A DNA stretch of 64,000 nt from Aquisalimonas lutea (GTDB lineage: Bacteria; Pseudomonadota; Gammaproteobacteria; Nitrococcales; Aquisalimonadaceae). Positions 32,565 through 40,078 of the stretch are shown here, in pieces. The position numbers were made by a program, and so were the translations under genes. The notes beneath the pieces were generated by a model, which made no database searches, was not told the origin of the DNA, and saw only the letters and a list, made by a program, of their open reading frames with translations. Every line of letters begins with the position of its first letter. Within the stretch, counting starts at the first letter, position 1. The stretch is taken from assembly GCF_030409225.1 (NCBI RefSeq), contig NZ_JAUFPK010000007.1, positions 237,169 through 301,168 of the forward strand. The letters run 5' to 3'.

Positions 32565-32609
32565 TGGCGCTCCCACGGGGACTTGAACCCCGGTTTCCGC
32601 CGTGAGAGT
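32565..32609 (-). other. 3' half of a tRNA-Glu(CUC) gene, probable att site
   Basis: On the minus strand: anticodon loop CTCTCAC, the 3' anticodon stem GGCGG, T arm CGGGG-TTCAAGT-CCCCG, acceptor TGGGAGC, discriminator G and CCA. The 5' half (D arm, 5' anticodon stem) is missing; identity stops at the loop. This is the usual footprint of a tyrosine integrase that recombines in the anticodon loop of a tRNA gene. It marks one end of an integrated element lying to the right. No integrase gene is seen in the window. Confidence 0.75.
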
Positions 32610-32622
32610 GCGCAATTTTGGA

Positions 32623-32675
32623 TTAACGTAGTGCTGTACTTGGGTGTTTTCCGGGGTATAACAGCACTGCGTTAA
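32623..32675. repeat. 15-bp inverted repeat next to the att site
   Basis: TTAACGTAGTGCTGT (32623-32637) and ACAGCACTGCGTTAA (32661-32675) are inverted copies with one mismatch. Position just inside the element end suggests integrase or excisionase arm sites, or a terminator. Nothing else is recognisable up to 32,843. Confidence 0.5.
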
Positions 32676-32843
32676 CCACCCTATCAGGGGGTTACGGGCG
32701 TCCACCGGACCACCTAAAGTCCCACCGACAAAATACGCCCTGAGGCGTTTCACTTGGGTTGCACGATACCCGGATGAGGCCCTGGCGTCCACCTGTGCGC
32801 TTGTTATACAGCGCAATGCTAAACAACGAACAGGACATGGACA

Positions 32844-32999
32844 ATGTGGGTCGATCAGGATCTATACGACAAGCAATGCGAGCGCGAGTCAGGCGACATC
32901 GATCATGGCCTGAAGCGCTACTGCGAGGCGCTCAAGGAGAACGGGCATTCAGAGATGAACCCGGACGCTTACGGAAAGCTGGCACTGGACAGCGGGTGA
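32844..32999 (+). CDS. Small hypothetical protein, possibly truncated
   Basis: A 51-residue acidic ORF starting MWVDQDLYDKQCERESGD, with AGGA eight bases before the ATG. Codon use looks coding (many GAG, GGC, AAG). Its last codons run into the start of the group II intron remnant, so the original gene may have been longer and interrupted by that intron. No family recognised. Confidence 0.4.
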   Translation: MWVDQDLYDKQCERESGDIDHGLKRYCEALKENGHSEMNPDAYGKLALDSG

Positions 33000-33437
33000 G
33001 AGTCCCGCACGGGGAAGGGAGCAGCCATCCACATCGGCCTTGAGTCATGCGCGGTATCGGGCAACCGGTGGCGTGAAGTGTTGACAGAGGAGACCGCAGG
33101 CCGGGCTATTGAGCCATGAAATCAACGTCCACGGTGCCGACGTAGCTTAGCGATGCGGAAGGCCACGACGAGCTGCGTGCTCGGGCCAGAGCAGCGCGTG
33201 CCCCGCGGGGTCGAAGAACCTGAGCATGTGGAGACGTTCAGTAACCGGAACCTGGGAGGTCCCGGAGAGGTGCCTTGGGGCAGTCGGTGCCCGAAGGGCG
33301 GGGAGCGAGGATGTGAGCAGCATGTGAGCGACCCGAAGTCGGACAGGGGCATAGTGCGGATGGAGCAGAGGAACAAGGCGGTCGATCCCGCGGCGGAGTC
33401 TGTGGAGGGGAGGCCCCTGACCAAGGCTCGTGGGTAG
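33000..33437 (+). mobile_element. Group II intron remnant (5' RNA domains and start of its reverse transcriptase)
   Basis: The region is noncoding-like, rich in short GC stems, and ends in an ATG ORF at 33360 reading NKAVDPAAESVEGRPLTK, which matches the N-terminus of group II intron-encoded proteins (the AESVEGR-x-x-TKG pattern). The ORF stops three codons later at 33437; the reverse transcriptase, maturase and RNA domains V-VI are gone. The exact 5' boundary is uncertain. It is a dead fragment. Confidence 0.55.
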
Positions 33438-33463
33438 GTCGTGAACGGGAGCAAGGGATGCCG

Positions 33464-34141
33464 TCATCGTGTGACGCATGGCCGCCTTCCTTCTTGTTGT
33501 GCCTGGGTCGCCGGGGGACTGATGAACGGATTCGTCGTGCCCTGGATTTGCTCGATGGAATAGTTTCGCCAGCGCTCCATGCGATCCGGAGGATCATTGT
33601 GGTGCCAGCGGATCAGCATCGGACCCATGCCCTTGAGCGGGAGGTCGTAGTAGATCGCCATGTAGAGAAGCGAGCGAGCGATCTCGCCCTTGACCGCATT
33701 GCGCGGCTTCACAGTCTGCGCTTCGCTTGATCGCTCGTAGTCTCGGCAGATGTCGGTGAACCGCCGAGCCGCTTCACCGGGAATCTCGTCGAAGCGCAGT
33801 GATCCCCTGCTCGAGTTGATGCGTCCGCGGGCTGGCCAGAGGTTGTGCAAATCCGCCTCCGCCCGACCGTAGAGTGGCGCGTCACAGTCACTCCGGTTCT
33901 CACAGCCCATGGCTTCCGCGATCCAGTCCGCGGGGTAGATGTGCTCCACCGTGAGTGAACCCTTCTCGGCGAATGCCTCCGCGCAGTAGAGGGTTTCCCC
34001 GCCGGCGTCGTAGAGCTTCGCCCAAAAATATTCATCGCGTGCCGTACGGTAGTCCGGAATGGTCGTCTGCTGGGCCAATACAGCACTAGCCACGAAAAGC
34101 AGGACGATCCCGGCAAGGCCAACGACTCCACGACGTCGCAT
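33464..34141 (-). CDS. Exported endonuclease I family nuclease
   Basis: Periplasmic or secreted DNase of the EndA/Dns type. The signal peptide is RRRGVVGLAGIVLLFVASAVLA. The catalytic His-metal region reads LTVEHIYPADWIAEAMGC, then DLHNLWPARGRINSSRG, with the family's RWHHNDPPD and RN-Q-NPFI at the end. AGGAGG seven bases before the ATG at 34141 sets the start. The last 17 residues after NPFIS run up to the intron remnant and look unlike the family, so the original C-terminus may have been replaced. The stretch 34,142-34,477 has no gene I can support. Confidence 0.85.
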   Translation of the reverse strand: MRRRGVVGLAGIVLLFVASAVLAQQTTIPDYRTARDEYFWAKLYDAGGETLYCAEAFAEKGSLTVEHIYPADWIAEAMGCENRSDCDAPLYGRAEADLHNLWPARGRINSSRGSLRFDEIPGEAARRFTDICRDYERSSEAQTVKPRNAVKGEIARSLLYMAIYYDLPLKGMGPMLIRWHHNDPPDRMERWRNYSIEQIQGTTNPFISPPATQAQQEGRRPCVTR

Positions 34142-34477
34142 CCTGTCTCCTCCTGTGCGAGCTCGATGATCCTTCATTGTAACCGCGCCCACGCCACACT
34201 CTCCTTCACGAAGCCGAGGTTATGAATTCCAAGGCAATGCCGAGACCGAAGCGGGGCGCAATAACGGATGCAGGTCTTGGCGCTGCGTCTCTCGCACTTG
34301 GAGGTGCCCAACAGGAGTACGGCGCACCACCACGGTGTGATTGCAGGGCGGATCAAGGCGTTCGCCCTCCATCTCCCGACGTATCAAGCGTCTCAACATG
34401 GGTTCTACTAGGCTGGCGCCAGGCCACCAGGACGGGGACACTGAGCACGTCCGAATGAGAATAACCAGGGTGCCGGT

Positions 34478-34702
34478 ATGAGCGACTTTGCAGGGAACGA
34501 CGTGGTGTCTCCCGTCCTGGGCTTTCTGGTATTGCTGTTCGTGATGGCGTGGCTGCTCTTGCCGTTCATTCTTGTGGGCACGAATCGCCGACTGGATCGG
34601 ATCATCAAGCAGAACCAAACCATCATCGCCCAAGCGCGGGCTTCAAACGGCGGGGATCGGAAGACGGAGCCAGCGGAGGAGCGTATCGAACCCACGCTGT
34701 AG
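34478..34702 (+). CDS. Small single-pass membrane protein
   Basis: A 74-residue ORF with a clear hydrophobic helix (residues 12-34, PVLGFLVLLFVMAWLLLPFI) followed by a polar, charged tail. AGGG lies a short way before the ATG. No family recognised; such proteins are common next to phage-like or island genes. It is preceded by about 330 bases without an evident gene. Confidence 0.5.
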   Translation: MSDFAGNDVVSPVLGFLVLLFVMAWLLLPFILVGTNRRLDRIIKQNQTIIAQARASNGGDRKTEPAEERIEPTL

Positions 34703-34748
34703 GGATAGCAACGCCAACCGCCGCGCGCTATTCCAATCCCCTTACGCG

Positions 34749-35415
34749 TCAGGCCACACGCTCCAGGAGATCCGCGTCATCGTTCTTCGGCGAGTTCACC
34801 CGCGTGCTGACCGGGTAGGCGTCCATGCGCTCGGCTGGGAACGGCGTCAGCATCGCCCGGGCAGCGTCCTTACTCCCTTCAAGCCAGGCGGCGCACTCCC
34901 GCGGCGTCACGATGGCCGGCATCCGCGCCTTCTCGTGGATCTCCGCCACCATCGGGTTCGCCGGCACGGTAACGATGGTGAATGACTCCAGGAGCTCAGC
35001 GTCCGGGGCCCGGGAGGCTTCCCAAAGCCCACACAGTCCGAACGGCTCGCCGCCGGCCATGTGGATGAAGTACGGCTGCTTCCGATCCGCGACGCGCTTC
35101 CACTCGTAGTAGCCCAGCACCGGAACGACGCAGCGCTGCTCCCGCTTCCAGGCGTTCCGGTACGTGGCCGCGGTCTCGACCGTCTCCACTCGGGCGTTGA
35201 TGGTGCTGTACTTGGTGGGCTGACCTTCGGCCCATGTCGGCACCAGGCCCCAGCGAAGCATATCGCCGACGCGCTCGCCCTCATCCAGGCGCACCACCGG
35301 CGCCTTCTGCGTCGGCGCAACGGTAGCTGGCGAAGTCCATGCGCCATTGCCGGGGCGTGGCGTTGAACTCGCGCTCGATCGCCGCCTCGGTCTTGCTGAC
35401 GAACTGTCCGCACAT
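34749..35415 (-). pseudogene. SRAP-domain (YedK/HMCES) gene broken by a frameshift
   Basis: SRAP proteins cross-link to abasic sites in single-stranded DNA through Cys2. The N-terminal part (MCGQFVSKTEAAIERE, from 35415) is in one frame and the remainder (MVRLDEGERVGDMLRWGLVP onward, with the catalytic LGYYEWKR and HEKARMPAI regions) in another. In intact genes the joint reads S-Y-N-V-A-P-T-Q; here TAC-CGT-TGC-GCC shows two bases missing, deleting the active-site asparagine codon and shifting the frame to a stop at 35281. Probably inactive. Confidence 0.8.
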
Positions 35416-35466
35416 GGTTGGATGCCTCATCGTGGGGTGCTTACGAGATTCTGGCATACCGACCAC

Positions 35467-35489
35467 AAAAAACCCCGCCGAAGCGGGGC
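35467..35489 (-). terminator. Strong intrinsic terminator, minus strand
   Basis: CCCCGC-CGAA-GCGGGG (35473-35488) followed on the minus strand by six Ts. Present unchanged in copy B (60946-60968). It would end minus-strand transcription arriving from inside the repeat, upstream of the SRAP gene. Confidence 0.75.
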
Positions 35490-35498
35490 AAAGGATCT

Positions 35499-35600
35499 AT
35501 GGAGGAGAAGATCTCCCCCGCTGTGACCGTAGACGCGCCGGTGCGTTCACCGAGGTCTGATGTACGCTCGCGCACCGACTCGCCCATTCAGCCGGTCTAG
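35499..35600 (+). CDS. Possible 33-residue small protein in repeat copy A
   Basis: ATG preceded by AAAGGA at good spacing; the product begins MEEKISPAVTVDAPV and is Ser/Arg/Pro rich. Start, ribosome site and stop are all kept in copy B, although most differences change residues, so selection for coding is not shown. No family recognised. Confidence 0.35.
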   Translation: MEEKISPAVTVDAPVRSPRSDVRSRTDSPIQPV

Positions 35601-35652
35601 CGTCTGAATTGTGCTCTCAGAGCGTGAGCTAGACATGGTTTGCTCTTATGTT

Positions 35653-35692
35653 GGCCCCGGCCCTCCCCTTACCGAGAGTCGGGGCCTTTTCT
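35653..35692 (+). terminator. Intrinsic terminator in repeat copy A
   Basis: GGCCCCGGC pairs with GTCGGGGCC, followed by TTTTCT. It lies about 45 bases after a conserved box (TTGTGCTC..AGAGCGTGAGCTAGACA, 35610-35637) that recurs in front of the next hairpin. Confidence 0.7.
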
Positions 35693-35847
35693 GTGCCGCC
35701 CGACGCACGCAGGCGAATCCTCCACTCCGCGGAGAACGCCCCTAGCACCGGATCGAATGTACGGCACCGCCCAGACCACAATCCGCTCCCCGATCTACTG
35801 TGGAGTTGCGCTCGTAGAGCGTGAGATAGACATGGAATGCTCGTCTC

Positions 35848-35894
35848 GCCCCGGCCTCTCGTACCCACCTGTGAGAGCCGGGGCATCTTATTTT
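35848..35894 (+). terminator. Second intrinsic terminator, copy A only
   Basis: GCCCCGGCCTCTC and GAGAGCCGGGGC form a 12-pair stem with one bulge, followed by ATCTTATTTT. The hairpin and the box before it (35806-35832) are a diverged duplicate of the preceding unit and are absent from copy B. Confidence 0.65.
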
Positions 35895-35966
35895 GGCACG
35901 TGCGCGCCTTCCCGCCAGAACGACTCCGGCAGCGGTGATGTCGCCCACCGCTGCTATACTTCCACC

Positions 35967-36080
35967 CTGCACAACGTGCCCGTGCAGAAGCCCGCTACTC
36001 ACCCTCAGCGGGCAGGCAATCCCTCTGCGGTTGCCCTGTTGGCCTCGGCCGCTCTCGCCCTGAGAGAACCGGGGCCTTTT
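35967..36080 (+). ncRNA. Predicted four-hairpin small RNA (copy A)
   Basis: A TATACT -10 box (35955-35960) precedes four consecutive stems: TGCAC/GTGCA, GCCCGCT/AGCGGGC, GGCAA/TTGCC, and a terminator stem GGCCTCGG/CCGGGGCC with inner CTCTC/GAGAG and TTTTCT after it. The loops carry CCC or CCCTC. The same architecture is kept in copy B with changes in the stems that preserve pairing. No -35 box is clear. C-rich loops are known in small RNAs that bind ribosome-binding sites; that role here is inference. Confidence 0.5.
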
Positions 36081-36341
36081 CTCGGCTGTGCCCCAATGAA
36101 AAGCCCTGAACCGTAGCGACTTTCTCGGAGGCTCGTTGGTGTAAGCCAGCCTGCTTTGCCCACCTCCGAAGGCAGGGTACGACCCATTGCGGCCTTTGGC
36201 CCGGTGTCCGCCAGCGTCTGCTCTCCAGTTGAAGGGGCGATAGCACGCCGTCAAATGATCGGTTGGCGTTGATCCCATCGCCGCGCTAAGCTCCCGTAAA
36301 CGCAATATAAACTACAGCCCGCCCGTTGACAGTGGCGGTGT

Positions 36342-36356
36342 TGTGACGCCGTCACA
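36342..36356. promoter_or_regulatory. 15-bp palindrome TGTGACGCCGTCACA
   Basis: Perfect palindrome around a central C, 16 bases after a TTGACA (36326-36331). It looks like a CRP/FNR-family site but has a 5-base rather than 6-base spacer. The surrounding 36,100-36,840 is AT-richer than its neighbours and holds no strong gene. Confidence 0.35.
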
Positions 36357-36436
36357 GTGATCGCTTCATCGTGAAGGCTATTGCTTCAGTTTATATGAGG
36401 TAGTGAAAACTCGATAGGTATAGAGAGGACGGAGAA

Positions 36437-36547
36437 ATGGATAAGTTCATTATCAAGAAAATCAGCAGGCTAATGGGGATCATGAAGTTCACAATGCAAC
36501 TACGGGTTGCTCTTATATGCCAGACCGTGGGAATCAGATCGGTCTAG
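36437..36547 (+). CDS. Possible 36-residue small protein
   Basis: ATG after GGACGGAGAA; product basic and hydrophobic (MDKFIIKKISRLMGIMKF), in AT-rich DNA. It has a good ribosome site but no family match and no second copy here. Low confidence. Confidence 0.25.
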   Translation: MDKFIIKKISRLMGIMKFTMQLRVALICQTVGIRSV

Positions 36548-36845
36548 GTCATCATGCATCTTGCCGTGGGGCTGTGGCAGAGGCTAAAAAGAGGTGGCCT
36601 GAAAAAAGAATTAATGGTTGCTACTATTGTGCTAACCTATGTCATACAACCTAGCTTATAATAACGCCGTTAATTTCACTCCTTTCGGTCGTCGGATGTT
36701 CGTTCCTCGAGCGGCTTAGAGCAGACGTTAACCAGGCTACTGGTAACTCGGTCACTCGCGGTCTGGTATGGAAGACCGTTCGGGTGTCCGACCTGCGGCA
36801 TTCTGTCGGAGGCAATGGTGACACGTATACGTGCCCGGAGAGATC

Positions 36846-38729
36846 TCAGGTACCACGAGTGCTCCGCTCAATCGGCTCGGGCTTGTGGATCCCGAATCCC
36901 TGGGCGAAGTCAACGCCCAGATCCCGCAACAGCGCAGCGACGGTGTCGTTATCGACGAATTCGGCAACGGTGCGGATCCCCATGGTGTGAGCAACGTCAG
37001 TGATCGACCGCACCACGGCCCGATCGACTTCGTCGTTGAGAATATTCCGGATGAACTCCCCGTCGATCTTAATGAAGTCCACGGGCAAGTGCTTGAGATA
37101 GGAAAACGAGGACATGCCGCTGCCGAAGTCATCGAGGGCGAAGCGGAATCCGATCTCACGGAGAGCGTGAACAACGCTGGCCGTGCGGGTGAGGTTCGCG
37201 ATTGCCGCCGTCTCAGTAATCTCGAAGCAAAAGCGCCGGGCGGGTATGCCCTGGTCAGCCACCTCTTGCTCGATGAACGACACGAAGGTGTCGTCATTCA
37301 GTGTGGTGCCCGAGAGATTGATCGAGTAATAGCGCGACTTGCGCTGATCCGCGTCGAGCGCCATGTAGTGACGGAAGGCGGCCCGGACGACGTAGCGGTC
37401 GATCGTGGGCATGACGCTATATCGCTCCGCCGCCGGAATGAACGCCATTGGCGGCACCATGGCGCCATCGGTGTCCAACAGTCGCACCAGGATCTCTTGG
37501 CGTGCCAGCGGCTGAGCGTCGTCCTGCAGGGGCGCGATCTCCTGTGCGTACAAGACGAGGCGCTGCTCGTCCATCGCCTGGCGCAACCGGCTCACCCAGT
37601 CCATCTCGCGCAACCGACTGGTGAGCTCGTCATCGTCGGCGCTGTGCACGTGCACCCGATTGCGGCCCTTCTCCTTCGCGAGAAAGCAGGCCGAGTCGGC
37701 GGTGCCCAGGATTTCTTCGGTGCTGATCCGTTCGCCGCCGAAGGCGACAACGCCGACGCTGATGCTGCCCCCGAACCGCCGACTGCCCCAGACGAAGTCG
37801 ATGTCCGCGACGCACTGGCGCAGCGCCTCGGCCCATTGCCGGCCACACTCCAGCGAGCAGCCTTCCAGCAGAAGTGCGAACTCGTCGCCGCCGAGGCGGG
37901 CTAGCGTGCCGTGATTGCCGAGCTCCTCGCGCATGGCCTTCGCCACGCGCCGCAGCAGCTCGTCACCGGCTGCATGGCCGCAGGTATCGTTGACCACCTT
38001 GAACTGATCGAGATCGAGATACAGCAGAGCGTATCCGGTTGGTTCTTCGCTGGAGTGATGGACCGCAACTTCCAGCTCCTGCTCGAACTTGCGCCGGTTG
38101 CCGAGGCCGGTGAGCGTGTCATGCGTCGCCTGGTAGCTGACCTGCTGCGCCAGCGCATGGGCTTCGCTGACATCGTGGCCCTGGACGAAAAGCCCTGTCA
38201 CGGCGCCGTCGTCGTCGACCATTGCCTGGTAGACGAAGTCGATGTGCTTCGTCTCCAATGCGGCACCAGGCCGGGACTGGAACTGGATAGGCATGGCGCG
38301 CCCGATGAATGGCTCGCCGGTGGCGTAGACTTGGTCGAGCAGCTCGTAGAAGCCCTGCCCGGCGAGCTCGGGTAGCGCCTCGCGCACGGGCTTGCCGATG
38401 ATCTCGCGGTGGCCGACGAGCTGGTAGTAGGCATTGTTCGCCAGATCGAAGACATGATCGGGCCCGCGCAGGACCGTCATGAAGCCCGGGGCCTGCTCGA
38501 ACATCTCCCGCATCCGCTGCCCGTCGACCTGCAGGGCGTGTCTGGTGTGAGTGCGCGATGCTCGGCTATCCGCGAGGGATGCCCGCCTGGACACGTTCTC
38601 ATGCACGTTGACGGTACAGTGCAGAATCTGGGTCACCCGTCCCTGGTCATCGCATACCGGGGTGTTGACGAACGCGGGCAGGCGCTTCTCTCCGGCACGC
38701 TCGTGGGGGCGCCATTTAGCGCAACGCAA
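36846..38729 (-). CDS. PAS-GGDEF-EAL cyclic-di-GMP protein, 5' part frameshifted
   Basis: Domains in order: the tail of a first PAS, a second PAS (MFEQAPGFMTVLRGPDHVF), GGDEF with intact LARLGGDEFALLL but no RxxD inhibitory site, and EAL in which the name motif reads EIL; the other EAL catalytic residues (FEITE, LDDFGSGMSS, FIKIDGEF) are present. Probably a phosphodiesterase with a degenerate cyclase. The first PAS (38633-38998) is in another frame, so a one-base loss appears to have split the gene; what is made may begin at an internal start such as MREMFEQ. TTG at 38729 is only the frame's edge. Confidence 0.75.
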   Translation of the reverse strand: MRCAKWRPHERAGEKRLPAFVNTPVCDDQGRVTQILHCTVNVHENVSRRASLADSRASRTHTRHALQVDGQRMREMFEQAPGFMTVLRGPDHVFDLANNAYYQLVGHREIIGKPVREALPELAGQGFYELLDQVYATGEPFIGRAMPIQFQSRPGAALETKHIDFVYQAMVDDDGAVTGLFVQGHDVSEAHALAQQVSYQATHDTLTGLGNRRKFEQELEVAVHHSSEEPTGYALLYLDLDQFKVVNDTCGHAAGDELLRRVAKAMREELGNHGTLARLGGDEFALLLEGCSLECGRQWAEALRQCVADIDFVWGSRRFGGSISVGVVAFGGERISTEEILGTADSACFLAKEKGRNRVHVHSADDDELTSRLREMDWVSRLRQAMDEQRLVLYAQEIAPLQDDAQPLARQEILVRLLDTDGAMVPPMAFIPAAERYSVMPTIDRYVVRAAFRHYMALDADQRKSRYYSINLSGTTLNDDTFVSFIEQEVADQGIPARRFCFEITETAAIANLTRTASVVHALREIGFRFALDDFGSGMSSFSYLKHLPVDFIKIDGEFIRNILNDEVDRAVVRSITDVAHTMGIRTVAEFVDNDTVAALLRDLGVDFAQGFGIHKPEPIERSTRGT

Positions 38730-38998
38730 CCCGCTTCGGGCTCTATCACGTCGGTTTCACCGTGGTCGATCACCCGCTTCAGCGAGGCGTTCAGCGATAT
38801 CGGGTCTAGGCCGTACTCGCTAGCAGAGGCATAGAGGTCAAAGAGGGTGCGCCCGACCAGTTCTTCCCGCGGCCGGCCGATAACCGCCTCGTAGCCATGA
38901 TTTGCAGCAACAACGGTGCAATCGGGATTGAGGACGGCGACCGGATTCGGGGAGGACGCGAAGAAACGCTCGTGATCGATGGGCGGAGATGCGGCCAT
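38633..38998 (-). pseudogene. N-terminal PAS fragment of the frameshifted GGDEF-EAL gene
   Basis: Begins MAASPPIDHERFFASSPNP and reads as a PAS domain through VIGRPREELVGRTLFDLY to VIEPEAGCVALNG, after which the homologous continuation (KWRPHERAGEKRLPAFVNTP) is in the frame of the downstream ORF. This is the true original start of the 36,846-38,998 gene. The upstream gap 39,001-39,531 is AT-rich and contains no gene I can support. Confidence 0.65.
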
Positions 38999-39404
38999 GG
39001 GAGGATGCTCGCCTGTCTTACGCTACGGGCCAGCACGGAGGAAGTGTGCACGCCGCGAGCGATGACGGACCGCACTCAGACGTAGTTCACCCGGCGGCCC
39101 CACTGCCATAGGATCAGGATCCCTTAGGCTGTCGGCTTTGCGTGCCCGCCTTTCGGTCGGGGTTGCCCGTTTACGGTTTTGAATCGGGTCGTTACCGTTT
39201 CATTCAAAACGTAATCATCCGGCATTGGATCAACTTCCCATGCCGTAGTCAATCGGACTCCAGATCCTTAGCTTGGCGAATACCTCTAATTGGTTATTTA
39301 ATAAAGTTCCTTTGTACTTTGATTCGACGAGCATAATTTTCGTGCCCGAAGGTTTCGGCGTTTTTATGCATATGCCCGGCATGGGTCTTGGCCATTGTCG
39401 CACT

Positions 39405-39418
39405 GTGATGCGCATCAC
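39405..39418. promoter_or_regulatory. 14-bp palindrome GTGATGCGCATCAC
   Basis: Perfect palindrome 114 bases before the GAF gene. Resembles CRP/FNR-family half sites (GTGA/TCAC) with a 6-base centre. Regulator unknown. Confidence 0.35.
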
Positions 39419-39531
39419 GTTCCACCACATTGTCACGCCGTAGACTGCCGCTTGGCATTCCTTAATGATCGTTTCAGAACGAGGATGCAGCTGCCGTCGG
39501 CCGATACCATCTGCATTAGCAAGAGGATCCA

Positions 39532-40020
39532 GTGTCCTGTATTCGAGGTGGCCAGGCGCGCATTGATGCCTCTCAGAGAATCGCGCCGAATGCCCTTTGC
39601 CATCTGCTTGAACGAGAGATCCGAGGGGCCATTGTCTCGATCATGGCGTTCGATGCAGGTGCGGCGACGCTACAGCTCATTGTCGGCGACTCCCTGCCGC
39701 CCCTGTTGCGTCAGAAGACACGCAGGGTTCGCGTCGGCGACCCATTCGGTACGTGCGGCGCGGCCGCATACTGGCGTAATACCATTATCACCCGCGACCT
39801 CCAGCGCGACCCACGCTGGAGAAACTATCGAACGGCGGCGCGCAGAGCCGGGCTTCGTTCCTGCTGGTCGACGCCGATCATCACACCAGACGACGGTTTG
39901 CTCGGAACCCTGGCGGTGTACTCAAATCGGGTTGGTTCGCCTGATCCACGCGCCGTTGATATGACGAGCGCGGTTGCTTCGTTATTGGCGCCGACGCTGT
40001 CGCAGCGCCACGGCCGCTGA
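39532..40020 (+). CDS. GAF-domain protein
   Basis: A 162-residue stand-alone GAF domain (ligand-binding sensor). The pattern GTCGAAAYWRNTIITRDLQRD followed by RAGLRSCWSTPI and LLGTLAVY is typical of GAF domains attached to GGDEF or kinase modules. GTG start with GAGG five bases upstream. No output domain follows: the next gene is a coiled-coil protein 58 bases on. It may be a detached sensor or a fragment. Confidence 0.65.
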   Translation: MSCIRGGQARIDASQRIAPNALCHLLEREIRGAIVSIMAFDAGAATLQLIVGDSLPPLLRQKTRRVRVGDPFGTCGAAAYWRNTIITRDLQRDPRWRNYRTAARRAGLRSCWSTPIITPDDGLLGTLAVYSNRVGSPDPRAVDMTSAVASLLAPTLSQRHGR

Positions 40021-40078
40021 GCCACAATTTCTCGATAACACCCCCCAGTACCAGGGGTGCCCGTCCCGGGAGTTTTCC

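Larger units (their letters stand above)
35444..36090 (+). repeat. Complex intergenic repeat, copy A
   Basis: Direct copy of the sequence at 60,923. The first 250 bases align without gaps with about 16 differences by eye. Copy A then has about 196 extra bases (roughly 35695-35890), a diverged tandem duplication of the promoter-like box and terminator hairpin, before both copies run together again to the end of the small RNA. The unit contains a minus-strand terminator, a short ORF, two plus-strand terminators and a predicted small RNA. Confidence 0.85.

Noticed and set aside
32565-32609. Complete tRNA gene
   Set aside because: Only the 3' half is present; the 5' anticodon stem cannot pair with the remaining sequence.
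34222-34458. 78-codon ORF
   Set aside because: No ribosome site and no recognisable feature; fragment-like composition.
35444-36090. Integron attC array or CRISPR
   Set aside because: No integrase and no attC core sites; the repeated parts are terminators and stems of different lengths, and there are no spacer-repeat alternations.
39395-39964. 189-codon ORF overlapping the GAF gene
   Set aside because: Different frame from the GAF domain; no family match.
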